NCBI GenBank assembly: GCA_905221605.1
Contig: CAJNDS010000043.1
Coordinates: forward strand, 1 to 64,000
Origin: Symbiodinium natans
Lineage: Eukaryota; Sar; Dinophyceae; Suessiales; Symbiodiniaceae
Direction of reading: 5' to 3'
Length of the DNA stretch: 64,000 bases
This document shows positions 1 through 11,330 of this stretch, in pieces. Positions within the stretch are counted from its first letter, which is position 1, and each line of letters starts with the position of its first letter. The notes beneath the pieces were generated by a model that saw only the letters and a list, made by a program, of their open reading frames with translations, did not search any database and was not told the origin of the DNA. The position numbers and the translations under genes are program-made.

Positions 1-205
1 AAAACCCCAAAATCCCAAACCCCCAAACCCCCAAACCCCCAAACCCCCAAAACCCCAAAACCCCAAAACCCCAAAACCCCAAACCCCCAAAACCCCAAAA
101 CCCCAAAACCCCCAAACCCCCAAACCCCAAAACCCCACAACCCCGGCCCCAAAAACCCAAAACCCAAAAACCCAAAACCCTAAACCCTAAACCCCTTAAC
201 CCTAC
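1..205. repeat. C-rich telomere-like array (C4A3-4 grading into CCCTAAA)
   Basis: The first 205 bases consist of irregular units such as AAACCCC, AAAACCCC and AAACCCCC, which grade into CCCTAAA units near 178-190. The early units resemble the C4A4 telomere repeat of some ciliates, but they are irregular and run into the plant/dinoflagellate-type unit, so degenerate telomere-like DNA of one family is the simpler reading. No gene is visible here. Confidence 0.8.
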
Positions 206-305
206 CCCCTAGGAAGCCTCGTCCAGCACCGTGTTCAAGGTTCGCACCACGGGCAGCTGCCTCAGGGGCCCGTCGTAGCGAAAGACCAGCTGCTGCTCGC
301 GGCAG

Positions 306-660
306 CGCCCGGCCTGGGGGGTTAGGAGGTTTAGGGTTTAGAGTTCAGGGTTTAGGGGGTTGGGGGTTTAGGGTTGAGGGTTTAGGGTTGAGGGTTTAGG
401 GTTTAGGGTTTAGGGTTTACGGTTTAGGGTTTTGGGGGGGTTGAGGTGGTTTAGGGCTTAGGCTTTAGGGTTTAGGGGGTCTAAGGGTAGTAACTACCCT
501 AAAGCCTTGGGACAGATTTAGGGTTCGTACTTGTAGGGGGTTTAGGGGGTTGGGGGGTTTAGGGGGGTTGCGGGGGTTCAGGGGTTTAGGGGGTTCAGGG
601 GGTTTAGGGGCTTCAGGGGGTTCAGGGGCTTCAGAGGGTTTAGGGTTTAAGGTTCAAGGC
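306..660. repeat. Degenerate TTTAGGG / TTTAGGGG array
   Basis: This is a G-rich run of TTTAGGG, TTGAGGG, TTTAGGGGG and TTCAGGGGG units, on the opposite strand to the block at 1-205. The exact TTTAGGG units cluster near 385-430. The small open frames across it are a by-product of the repeat period. Confidence 0.85.
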
Positions 661-1504
661 TTTGGGGCTTGGGGTTTTTTGTGGGGTGTTGGTGTCAGGG
701 CCTGGGGGTTGGGGCGGGAGGGGCGGTGGGGGCAAGAGCTCCGAGTAGCTGTGCGGTAGAAGGTTGAAATGGAATAAACAAACCCTTGCCGCTTGCACCA
801 CATGCCCTAAACTCCCTGAAACACCAGAACCTCCCAAAGCCAGTTAACCGTAAACCCTAATCCCCAAACCCTGCCTCCAGACTCTCAAGGGCGAAACAGC
901 TTCTCTCACTCTAAGAAAACACAGCACCCTAAACCCTGAATCCTGAGCCCTAAACCCTAAACCCTAAGCCCTAAGTCCTGAACCCTAAGCCCTAAGCCCT
1001 GAACTGCCTCCCCGAGGTTGCACACGTTGCAGACGACGAAACTCCAGCCCAGACGGTCCTTAGCTAGGTATGCCAAAATGTTTATTTTTGTTCTTTTAAT
1101 TGTTCAAAGCTTTTGAGCTTTTTAGTGGGACAGGGTTTTTGTTGTCGTTTCGGGGCTGTTGGGTTTCCAGGTTTAAGGTTTCGGGGTTTGGGGTTTAGGT
1201 CTATCTGCGTCGGTGAAGCTGGTTTCGCCTTGGCTTGTCCCGAACTGTTCTGCTACTCCATATCTTCAATCTACTCAAGCCTGTACTGGGCCCTACACGG
1301 CCCAACCCTGTAGACTCGAAGCCTCCAGAAGCCACCGAAGCAAAACACAAAAAAAAACAACCTAAGAGAGGGGACATTTCATTTAGAATGGGTATCGTGG
1401 GCGCAGCGGATTCCAGGGGGGCATAGTGATAGTAGCTACCTGGGGTCTTGTATCAAATCAAGGCCAATGAAATCTCAGACCCTTAGCCCAAAGCTCTAAG
1501 CCGA
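661..1504. other. Gene-free spacer with scattered CCCTAA units
   Basis: CCCTAAA-like units recur at about 845-1010. The rest is unique-looking sequence without a supportable coding region or RNA gene. Confidence 0.5.
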
Positions 1505-1796
1505 TAAGCCCTAGACCCTAAACCCTGAATCCTACTAAACCCTAAACCCTAAACCCTAAACCCTAAAACCTACACCCTACACCCTACACCCTACACCCTA
1601 AACCCTAAACCCTAACCCTTGAAGGGCCATGGTTCCACCATGAAGTCGCAGACCCGCATGGTCCAACATCCCAGGTTGTTGTCGTGTTCCCCGCGGCTGA
1701 GAAAGACATCCACCACCAGCCGCATGATCCTCGTGGGGTTTAGGGTTGAGGGTTCAGGGTTTAGGGTTTAGGGTTCAGGGTTCAGGGTTTAGGGTG
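1505..1796. repeat. CCCTAAA block followed by an inverted TTTAGGG block
   Basis: CCCTAAA and CCCTACA units fill about 1505-1620. After about 115 bp of unique sequence, TTTAGGG/TTCAGGG units occupy about 1737-1796 on the other strand. The pair has inverted polarity, like the larger pair at 8078-8370. Confidence 0.8.
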
Positions 1797-1805
1797 GTAA
1801 GAGTG

Positions 1806-2003
1806 ATTTTTTTTTGCTGCGGGTGTTTTTTTTGCGGGTGCGGGGCGCGTTGTTTTTTTTAGCTGCGGGTGCGGGGGCGCGTTGTTTTTTTTGCAGCGGG
1901 TGCGGGGGCGCGTTTTTTTTTGCCGCGGGTGCGGGGGCGCGTTTTTTTTTGTTGCGGGTGCCGTGGGGGGCGCGTTTTTTTTTTTGGCTGCGGGTGCGGA
2001 GCG
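1806..2003. repeat. T-tract / GCTGCGGGTGCGGGGGCGCG minisatellite
   Basis: Five to six units each combine a run of 8-12 T with a G-rich segment close to GCTGCGGGTGCGGGGGCGCG. The unit is about 32-40 bp long. The same unit returns at 3350-3415. The repetitive open frames inside it are compositional. Confidence 0.85.
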
Positions 2004-2025
2004 TTTTTGCTGTTTTCTCTACTTT

Positions 2026-2720
2026 TTACTATGAAAACCTCTATTTTCTCTAATTTTTAAAAGGAAAACCTGTTTGTTCTCTATATTTGAATATGAAAAC
2101 CTCTATTTTCTCTACATTTCGTATGAAAACCTCTAGCTTCTCTAATTTCTGTATACTTTAATACGAAAACCCTCTATTTCTCTATATTTTAGAACGAAAA
2201 CCTGTATTTCTCTCTATTTGGTCTATATCGCCATAGTTTTCCTCTATATTTAATGAGGAAGACATGAGAGAGGAATACATGAGAAACTAATTCTGTGTGT
2301 TATCTCAATATGTGACTTGCAATTAAAAGTGTTTTTGTTCCTCTTGTCCTATTTTAACCGGAAGCCCATACACTTTAATATGAAAACACTTTGTATTTTC
2401 GCAATATTTTCGTATGAAAGCCTCTATTTCCTCTATGTTGTCATAGGAAACCACTAATTTCTCTATATTGTATAGCGAAAACCTCTATTGTTCTATAGTT
2501 AACTATTTTGTCAGTATTTTCAGACTTCTTCTCTTTATTTCACGAGGAAGACATGAGAAAGGAATACATGAGAAGCTAATTCTCTATATTGTCATAAGTG
2601 TACATGCAGTATCTCTATCTGTGAGTCGTAGACAACATGTGTTTTTGTTCACGTCTCATAACACAAGCTCAATTTTCTCGATTCTTTACTAAGAAGACGT
2701 TTATATCTCTATTTTTAAAC
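2026..2720. repeat. AT-rich short-period repeat (CTCTATTTTCTC ... ATGAAAACC)
   Basis: Degenerate units of about 35-45 bp alternate a pyrimidine-rich part (CTCTATTTTCTCTA) with ATGAAAACC or ACGAAAACC. Two longer related segments, at about 2258-2340 and 2540-2640, share the GAGGAAGACATGAGA core. No coding region is supported. Confidence 0.7.
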
Positions 2721-2787
2721 GGAAAATTCAGCTTTCACTAGAAGTTCTGAATTCTCGTAGGAAAGCAAGCATATATTCCGCGCAGAC

Positions 2788-3300
2788 CGCCGCATTTGAA
2801 AACACAATGCTCGCATCATGGGTTTGGAAGGGATTCGTAAGCTTTGAAGCAGGCTTGCCGGCAACAAAAAGCGGGGGGGTTGGGGGGGGCGCAGCCCCCC
2901 CCATTTGCAAACACAATGCTCGCATCATCATGGGTTTGGAAGGGATTCGTATGATTGAAGCAAGTTTGCCCGGCTAAAAAGCGCAGCCCCCCGCGGGGGG
3001 GAATGCTCTCACGATGGGTTCGGAAAGGATTCATTTGCTTTGAAGCAAGCTGGCATGGCTTTAAGAAGCGGGGGGGTTGGGGGGGGCGCAGCCCCCCCCC
3101 CATTTGCAAACCCAATGCTCGCATGATAGGCTTGGACAAGAAGCGAGCTGGCACGGTTTAAAGAGGGGGGGTCGGGCGGGGTGCAGCCCTCCCTCCACCG
3201 TTTGCAAACACAATGCTCGCATGATGGCCTTGGGAAGGATTCATGCTTTGAAAACGCTTGCACAGTTTAAAGGAGGGGGGGGGTTGGGGGTGGGGATGGG
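2788..3300. repeat. ~100-130 bp tandem repeat with TTTGCAAAC and G-tract/C-tract
   Basis: Four to five diverged copies share the core CAAACACAATGCTCGCAT, then GGNTTGGAAGGGATTC, GCTTTGAAGCAAGCTGGCA and a G-tract followed by GCGCAGCCCCCC. Copies begin near 2791, 2901, 3101 and 3199. The G-tract and the following C-tract can pair with each other. No protein is supported. Confidence 0.8.
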
Positions 3301-3339
3301 GAGGCAATTGCAATACAAATGACCTGGGGGGTGGGGAGG

Positions 3340-3515
3340 AAGGGGGGGGGCGCGTTTTTTTTTTTGCTGCGGGTGCGGGGGCGCGTTTTTTTTTTTGCTG
3401 CGGGTGAAGGGGCGACACGCACCAGGTCACTCACTCACCGGGGCGGCCCCCGAAAAAAGCACCCACAGCAAAAAAGCACCCACAACAAAAAAAAAACACG
3501 GGTTCCCCCCGCCCC
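3340..3515. repeat. Second T-tract/G-rich minisatellite with inverted units
   Basis: Two units equal to those at 1806-2003 lie at about 3348-3412. They are followed by A-tract/AGCACCCACAGC units at about 3450-3505, which are the reverse complement of the same motif. The two halves form an imperfect inverted repeat. Confidence 0.75.
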
Positions 3516-4487
3516 CCACCCACCCCACCCCCCAACCGAGGCGGGTCGCGTAGCGTTAAGTAGCGTTAAGATTATTAAATTCACGCACGAATGGGGGAAC
3601 AACAAAAGATTATAATGGGGCCCTCATTTAATGTACTTTCTTGCACTTAACAAATATACGAAGAGACTACGCAAAATAAAGCTGTAAATGAAGTGAGACG
3701 AATGCACGAATGTGCGTGTTCATGTCTTTCACACACACGTTTTATAAAATTCATGGTGTTCTCTCGCGATACAGACTATTATCAAAAAAGTGCCCCCAGT
3801 TTTGGTCGCTCTTTCACTTAACTCGTGCACTCATTCTTTCATTCGTTTAGAATCACAGTTCATTCGTTCTCTACACCTCGGTCGGGTCTCCTTGTGAGGC
3901 CGCCGCTACTGCAGGGTGCCTACTCTTGCAGGTTCGATTAGGGCTGCGGAAGGGGTCAGGGCTCAGGGCAAAATATTCTGTGCTGCTCATTCTTCTCAGC
4001 TCAGATAAACCGCTTCTTGCAAACAAACCCGAAACCCTAAACCGACGTGATCAGGAAATGTGGGAAAGTCCTTTGAGGGCCTGAAGGCCGCGGGTCTACA
4101 TTGACATGAGGCTTGCCCGAAATGATGGGGGGCTTGTCCATCGCTTGGGGCAAACAAAAGCGGGCTACATGTAGCGTAGCATAATTAGTCAATTGATTGC
4201 CCTCAGTAGGGTACTTCTATCCTACATGATCTCGTTCAGTATGGTGCGGTCATTGTAGCGAAGAATGTCAGAAAGGGCCCGTAACTACATGGTCCGCGGC
4301 GCAAACCGCCCGCGTTTTGAGAATTTACGTGTCTGCAACACTGGCAGGCGCGGTACTCGCGTACGTCCTGAAAAGGTGTCTTGTTTTGCTCGAACTACTT
4401 GGTTCACTAAGTCTAGTTCGGAGGGTCCGCCCCACTTTGTCAAGCTGCGTGGAGCCCCGGCCCCTGGCGTGATGGAAAAATGAGTGT
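3516..4487. other. Gene-free spacer
   Basis: I see only unique, AT-richer sequence, with short unsupported open frames and no recognisable RNA gene or mobile-element motif. Confidence 0.4.
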
Positions 4488-4570
4488 TTTAGGGTTTAGG
4501 GTTTAGGGTTTAGGGTTTAGGGTTTTGGGTTTAGGGTTTAGGGTTTAGGGTTTAGGGTTTAGGGTTTAGG
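4488..4570 (+). repeat. TTTAGGG interstitial array
   Basis: About twelve TTTAGGG units run in tandem with only one or two variants (TTTTGGG). This is one of the cleaner telomere-type blocks in the window. Confidence 0.92.
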
Positions 4571-5690
4571 TTCTGCATCCAATCTTGAGTGCGTTTCTCG
4601 AAGTCGAGTTTGGCAGTCGTGAAACGAACTGGTGTTTGGCTTCTCCCCGCTTTCGTACACTTCGCCCCTTACAGCTTCGCTGTCTTGGGGTTGTGATTAT
4701 ACCCTAATTAAGCCCTAAACCCTACACCCTAAACCCTTGGGGTTGTGATTGTACTTCTTGTTCTCGGGGTTCATCTTCGTTGGCGCCTGCGTTTGCTCGC
4801 CATTTCCTTTCGAAAGAAAACAGTCCGACTTCTGGTTTTACGCACTTTCATATTGCAGTGACCCGATTCTTGATAGGTTTTTGCGACTCTACTCTGTTTC
4901 GGCATATTCCGATGATCGCAACGGATCGATGCTCCCGAACAGCTTGCATTTTCTTGAAATGCCGCCGTTTGGGGGCTGCTGTCCCGTAAGGCATCGGTTG
5001 TCGCTTGCATTTTCTGCGTCTTCACTACGTCGCCTGTTCCAATATTGTGAACTTGTGAATGTTCCAATTTGGGTGTGCCGTTTGTTGACTTCATACTCCC
5101 GGCAGATTGCTGCTCTCAGCCGCTGCTGACAAGAGCAAGCTGCCCCACACACCACTTTGCCTTTCTAGGGACTGGGCTTGCCGTCGTTGGTTTGGCAAGC
5201 TGCTGCGACTGTGCTGTTGTAGCACCACTGAGCCCGCATTGTGGTAAAACGGAGTGCACGTCTGCTGCCTTGGATTTGCCTTATGTATATTCTGTCGAGT
5301 TTTATATATTCCGCCTCAATGAAATATTAGAAGAATTTGGGGAGGCGAAAGTTATTGTGGGGTTCGGGTGAGGCCCAAGAACCTGTGGAGTAACCGAAGG
5401 GTTCGGGTGAGGCCCAAGGAGCCCGAGAAGCCAAAAAAATGCACCAAACCACACCGCCACGCGCCGCGGGCCAAGTAGATGGGTCAACCCTCTTACAAGG
5501 TATTCACATCCGTGCGCCTGACTTCCGCATGATAGACAGTCCTCATGGCACGAACAGCCATGACATGCATGAACATTCAACAGCAAGCTCTCGTTCCCCC
5601 ACTTGTTTCTGGCGACGAGTCCGCACACGGCCAGGTCCACTTTGGCTGCTAACCGCCGTGCCTGCTGCAAGGTTGCGGGTTGCGGGCTGT
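4571..5690. other. Gene-free spacer
   Basis: A few CCCTAAA units occur near 4700-4735. A short direct repeat containing GGGTTCGGGTGAGGCCCAAG occurs twice, at about 5361 and 5400. Nothing else is recognisable. Confidence 0.4.
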
Positions 5691-5691
5691 A

Positions 5692-6075
5692 CGATAGGGT
5701 TTAGGGTTTAGGGGGTAGGGGTAGGGTCTAGGATTTTAGCTTTAAGGTTTAGGGTGTGGGGCTTCAGGTTTCGGGTTCAGGGCTTAAGGTTTAGGGCTTA
5801 GGGTGGGGGAGTTTCGGGTTGCGGGCCTTAAGCTGGGAAAGCCAAGATTGTTCAGAAGCCGCGCCTGCTCGCCCTCTAAGAAGCGCCAGACGTCCCAAGC
5901 CTGCACAGGAAATACTAATGGTGTAGGGTTTAGGGGTTTGGGGTTCAGGGGTTTAGGGTTTAGGGTTTAGGGTTAAGGGTTTAGGGGTTGAGGGTTTAGG
6001 GTTTAGGGTTTAGGGTTTAGGGTTTAGGGTTTAGGGTTTAGGGTTTAGGGTTTAGGGTTTAGGGCTTAGGGATAA
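5692..6075 (+). repeat. Degenerate then clean TTTAGGG array
   Basis: Degenerate units (TTTAGGGGG, TTCGGGTTCAGGG) occupy about 5692-5825. About 100 bp of unique DNA follows, and then mostly exact TTTAGGG units from about 5925 to 6070, all in the same orientation. Confidence 0.88.
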
Positions 6076-7180
6076 AGAGCACCAACCCCTTGGGAATGTT
6101 TTCCAAGTATACCGGTCTGTGCCACATTGAAGGAAGGGGATGGGGCGTGGACCCGATTTTCCCTAAACCCATTGTATTCTGAAGGCCCTGCGGACTCTCA
6201 CTGACCAGGTCATGAGCTGTTGACTTGCTTTGAACTGAAGACCCGGTCCTTTTCAGCCTACGACTGGCAACTTGTCTTGCCTTTCCCCAACAAATTTAGA
6301 ATAAGACAGCGAATTCTGATGCAATCAATAAGCGGGAAGGTTGGAGGGTGTCCCCTCCATTTGCCTTTCTTGGGCATGGATGCTTCTATATTCTATACCG
6401 CGTCAGCGGCGCAGCAAGCCGGTCTTGGTTGCTAAAAAACCCAACCAAAAAGACCAACAACCAACAGACCAACTCTTTTGGCATAGAAGAACGCCCGACG
6501 GCCCCCAACCGTCCCCGAGCTGTCTTGTCTCTCGAAGCCTCACGGAAAAGATATATGGGGAGCCCTCGGATTCTGCAGAGCTCCCTTTTGGGGGTTTACG
6601 ATAGTGGGGGGGCCTTTTTGGGGTCCTGAAGATAAGGGGAATCCTACTGTTTGGGGTCGTTTCTCGGGGGTTCCCTAGTTTCGCAAACCCCCATTTTGTG
6701 AGAGGTCGGCATGGTTTGGGCCCCTGCACTGGGCCAGCTCCTGGTTGAGTTTGAAGAACTCCAAATCAAATAGAACGAAGTCGGAAGTTACGCTAAGTTC
6801 GCGAATGTCTCATCATCATAAAGTGCAAGTCGCAAGCACAGCCACCCCTTTCAAACTCTGAGAGAACCCTCCCGGAAGACAAATCGCACACCTCGAATTC
6901 TTTACGAGCAGATTCTCATCGAAAGTGTCGTCCACCTAATGTCTCAAGAAGAAATTCTTCTCGAACAGCCACCCTGCCCGCAAGCACTGCTCCCCCATGA
7001 ACAGCCACCCCGCAAGCACTGCTCCACATTGATTGTGCGACGATCTTCGTCAGCACTGTGCCGCTCAAGTGTTGAAAGACGAACGCGCAGGACGCTACCG
7101 TTGCCGTCGCGCATGGTCTGTTTTCGTTGTTGCTTGTGGGACGACAGCCACGTTGCTATGCTGTGTGTTGTATGTTTTCT
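6076..7180. other. Gene-free spacer
   Basis: Several short open frames overlap each other on both strands. None shows a recognisable domain or continues past about 100 codons, so I assign no gene. Confidence 0.4.
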
Positions 7181-7253
7181 ATTATAATAATAATAAGAAT
7201 AATAATAATAGTAATAATAATAATAACAATAACAATAACAATAACAGTAGCAG
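7181..7253. repeat. AAT/AAC trinucleotide microsatellite
   Basis: An uninterrupted tract of AAT units changes to AAC/AAT alternation. It produces poly-Asn, poly-Ile or poly-Tyr in short unsupported frames. Confidence 0.93.
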
Positions 7254-7321
7254 GGGTGCACGACTCTCGCTTCTTGTGTGTGTGCGCGCCATCTCTCTCA
7301 TGGCTTCGTGCAACAAACGGA

Positions 7322-7512
7322 ATGGGTTTCGGGTTCGGGTTTAGCGTTGAGGGTTGAGGGTTGAGGGTTGAAGGTTTATATAAGGTTTAGGGGTTCTAGG
7401 GGTTTTAGGGGTTTAGGGGTTTAGGGGTTTATTTAAGGTTTAGGGGTTTTAGGGGTTTATTTGGGGTTTAGGGGTTTAGGGGTTTAGGGGTTGAGGGGTT
7501 TAGGGGTGGAGG
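7322..7512 (+). repeat. TTTAGGGG-type degenerate array
   Basis: This tract has units of TTTAGGGG, TTGAGGG and GGTTTATTT type. The fourth G distinguishes it from the clean TTTAGGG blocks. Confidence 0.85.
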
Positions 7513-8077
7513 AGAGAAGAGCTGCGCCCTTATCTCCCAGCAGCGGCTTGAAGGTGTGGCCCAAGGGATCCTGAGGTAGGGTTTCTATTTCTCGTATCCC
7601 CGATAGGACACCAGTCATATACACTCACCAGTAGTGAACGCCCCATATACACTCACCAAAAGCTTTAATACAAAACCCCTGGTTTTCCCCTATTGCGAGG
7701 CAACCGTCAGTTTTGCCCATCAGCCTTGGCAGTTTCAGCCCTGGTCGACGTCATCTCCCGTCCTTTTTTTGTCTCTTCCTTGCCCCTCTGGTCACTTACT
7801 TGCCTTCCTTCAGCTGCGAACATTATGGCAAGAGAAGAATCGGAGACATAAGAGAAGAGGGCAGCTTTTGAATCCAAGTGGGGCATCCCTCTGCTTCGCA
7901 CAGTGGGCTTCATTCCTTTATTGCAAGACGAGCATGAGTTCGGGCTTTTCGGGCTTCGGGTGGAGTGACGCCCTGAACCACAACATGAGGGTTTACGAAG
8001 AATAAGGGATCCCGAATATGAACCCCCCAAAAAAGGAAGATTCCTGTATAAGGACCCCAGTCAGGTACCCCAATTAG
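7513..8077. other. Gene-free spacer
   Basis: This is unique sequence with a short duplicated ATATACACTCACCA (about 7618 and 7644). I see no gene that I can support. Confidence 0.4.
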
Positions 8078-8426
8078 CCTAAACCCTAAACCCTAAACCC
8101 TAAACCCTAAACCCTAAACTCTAAACCCTAAACCCTAAACCCTAAACCCCAACAAGGTAACCCCCAGTTTCGTACACACCCACATCCTGCGCACAAGAAA
8201 TCTTCCTCCCACAAACTCCCCCCCTTCTCCTCACCGATGCTCCAGCCCCAGACTTAGGGTTTAGGGTTTAGGGTTTAGGGTTTAGGGTTTAGGGTTTAGG
8301 GTTTAGGGTTTAGGGTTTAGGGTTTAGGGTTTAGGGTTTAGGGTTTAGGGTTTAGGGTTTAGGGTTTAGGGGTTCATGGTTACTTGTAACCCCAATTAGG
8401 GTTTGAGGTTTAGGGTTTAGGGCTAT
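8078..8426. repeat. Inverted telomere-like repeats (CCCTAAA then TTTAGGG)
   Basis: About ten CCCTAAA units (8078-8150) are followed by about 100 bp of unique DNA. About seventeen nearly perfect TTTAGGG units (8254-8372) then run on the opposite strand, with a small further block to 8426. The two arrays point in opposite directions, as at a fold-back or healed-end fusion. Confidence 0.93.
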
Positions 8427-9196
8427 AACCCCAATTCTGAATCTATTATAACCTTCTTAGGCGACTTCGGGGACTTCGGGGCTGATAAGAACAGTTCTAC
8501 GTACAAGTAGGGTTACAAGTACCCTGAACCTCCAGGAAGGTGTGAAAACCATTCATACACGTGCTGCGCATGTATCTGCATGTATCTGCATGTATCTGCC
8601 TACAGATTCAAGTGTGCAAAACACGTCCACGCACGGCTGCCAATCGCAGGACACATGCTCTAGATTCTCCCGCAAGGCTTTTGCTTGGGCACACGAAACT
8701 TGAACACACAGCGCACAGACTGCACATAAGAAAGCATCAACAAACCCCACGCCTCGCAGGGAGCTTCGAGCGTGACAGAGTGCTCTGACCAATACACGGC
8801 CGGAGCGCAGCGAGAGGACGACGCTTCCGGCAACTCTCCTTTCACCGAGTCTGACATGAACGGGAAAGCCTTGAAGTCGGAAGCTTTGGTAAGTTTCTCC
8901 ATGACATAGGAGAAGATGGGGAGCTAAGGAGTCTGTTAAGGCTCAGAATGGGAGCCTGGGAAACCTCCAGCGCTCCAGAGTTGGCTAAGTCAAGGCGAAT
9001 CAAGGGGGCAACCACGCCTCAGAGGCTTCGAAATGGAGAAGCAGGGCCACTGCGAAGCGGCAAAAGCCGCCTCAAGAGCCCCAACGACAAGGGCGGGGTC
9101 ATCACAGCTTCAAGACGAAAAGAGCGTGCACATAGGCACAAGCAGGCTTTTCTGCCTACCACCGGCACGTAGGCACGTGGGGCACCAGGCAGAGCA
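8427..9196. other. Spacer before the tandem array, with a 3x10-bp repeat
   Basis: TGTATCTGCA is repeated three times at 8571-8600 and the surrounding sequence repeats related TGCATGTA words. No gene is supported. Confidence 0.45.
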
Positions 9197-11330
9197 AATC
9201 CAGCTTTCTGCATGGCTGCGACGGCAAATGCACGGGCGCAGCCCTGGGTGCAGAAGGCGCAGCGCTTGCTTGCATGCATGCCAGGTCCGCTTCAGCTCCG
9301 ACCCAGCACCCAGGCAGTGCTGCAGACACAGAAGCCTGGAGTGTCACATGTGCTCCCGCAATCCAGTCCACATCCGTAACCGGCACATAGGCGCAAGGGC
9401 GTCTCGTGCAAGGTCGCCCGCACATGCAGGTCAGATGCCTCTCTGGAACCTACCAAGCAGCCACGGCAGCTTGGCGTTCAAGCTTTGGACATCCACGCGC
9501 CATCGGCAACGAACCTACCTGAGGCATTCTGAAGCACAGGCAAGCAGCTCGCGTCAGCAGCCAACGGCTCAGTCAGTGTGGGCTTAACTGGCCAGATGAA
9601 AGCAAGCAGCAACGCGCGAAGCGACTTTGACACGCCATGGCTGAGTGCAGCCGGCAGCCGGCACAGATGAACGTCAGAGGCCAGAAACCTGGAAACTTGT
9701 GAGCACCGGAAAGAGGCTTGCGAGCATATCAAGCTTTGTGCAAGGCTGCGACGGCAAATGCACGGGCGCAGCCCTCGGTGCAGAAGGCGCAGCGCTTGCT
9801 TGCATGCATGCCAGGTCCGCTTCAGCTCCGACCCAGCACCCAGGCAGTGCTGCAGACACAGAAGCCTGGAGTGTCACATGTGCTCCCGCAATCCAGTCCA
9901 CATCCGTAACCGGCACATAGGCGCAAGGGCGTCTCGTGCAAGGTCGCCCGCACATGCAGGTCAGATGCCTCTCTGGAACCTACCAAGCAGCCACGGCAGC
10001 TTGGCGTTCAAGCCTTTGACATCCACGTGCCATCGGCAACGAACCTACCTGAGGCATTCTGAAGCACAGGCAAGCAGCTCGCGTCAGCAGCCAACGGCTC
10101 AGTCAGTGTGGGCTTAACTGGCCAGATGAAAGCAAGCAGCAACGCGCGAAGCGACTTTGACACGCCATGGCTGAGTGCAGCCGGCAGCCGGCACAGATGA
10201 ACGTCAGAGGCCAAAAACCTGGAAACTTGTTGAGAGCACCGGAAAGAGGCTTGCGAGCATATCAAGCTTTGTGCAAGGCTGCGACGGCAAATGCACGGGC
10301 GCAGCCCTCGGTGCAGAAGGCGCAGCGCTTGCTTGCATGCATGCCAGGTCCGCTTCAGCTCCGACCCAGCACCCAGGCAGTGCTGCAGACACAGAAGCCT
10401 GGAGTGTCACATGTGCTCCCGCAATCCAGTCCACATCCGTAACCGGCACATAGGCGCAAGGGCGTCTCGTGCAAGGTCGCCCGCACATGCAGGTCAGATG
10501 CCTCTCTGGAACCTACCAAGCAGCCACGGCAGCTTGGCGTTCAAGCTTTGGACATCCACGCGCCATCGGCAACGAACCTACCTGAGGCATTCTGAAGCAC
10601 AGGCAAGCAGCTCGCGTCAGCAGCCAACGGCTCAGTCAGTGTGGGCTTAACTGGCCAGATGAAAGCAAGCAGCAACGCGCGAAGCGACTTTGACACGCCA
10701 TGGCTGAGTGCAGCCGGCAGCCGGCACAGATGAACGTCAGAGGCCAGAAACCTGGAAACTTGTGAGCACCGGAAAGAGGCTTGCGAGCATATCAAGCTTT
10801 GTGCAAGGCTGCGACGGCAAATGCACGGGCGCAGCCCTCGGTGCAGAAGGCGCAGCGCTTGCTTGCATGCATGCCAGGTCCGCTTCAGCTCCGACCCAGC
10901 ACCCAGGCAGTGCTGCAGACACAGAAGCCTGGAGTGTCACATGTGCTCCCGCAATCCAGTCCACATCCGTAACCGGCACATAGGCGCAAGGGCGTCTCGT
11001 GCAAGGTCGCCCGCACATGCAGGTCAGATGCCTCTCTGGAACCTACCAAGCAGCCACGGCAGCTTGGCGTTCAAGCCTTTGACATCCACGTGCCATCGGC
11101 AACGAACCTACCTGAGGCATTCTGAAGCACAGGCAAGCAGCTCGCGTCAGCAGCCAACGGCTCAGTCAGTGTGGGCTTAACTGGCCAGATGAAAGCAAGC
11201 AGCAACGCGCGAAGCGACTTTGACACGCCATGGCTGGGTGCAGCCGGCAGCCGGCACAGATGAACGTCAGAGGCCAGAAACCTGGAAACCTGTAAGCACC
11301 GGAAAGAGGCTATCACAACTTGGGAGCAAA
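9197..11330. repeat. Tandem array of four ~530-bp units
   Basis: The anchor GGCTGCGACGGCAAATGCAC starts at 9214, 9744, 10277 and 10807, giving periods of 530, 533 and 530 bp. The units are nearly identical, with a few substitutions and 1-3 bp indels. Each unit leaves open frames of 84-119 codons on both strands, repeated almost identically. Because both strands are open at once and no domain is visible, I treat these frames as by-products of a GC-rich repeat rather than genes. Confidence 0.93.

Noticed and set aside
1-205. Ciliate origin of the sequence from C4A4-like units
   Set aside because: The units are irregular and the rest of the window uses CCCTAAA and spliced-leader relics, which fit a dinoflagellate.
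7033-7344. Poly-Asn protein
   Set aside because: The asparagine run is the AAT microsatellite. The flanks have no domain.
9197-11330. CRISPR-like array
   Set aside because: Units of about 530 bp are near-identical throughout, with no short repeat and variable spacer pattern.
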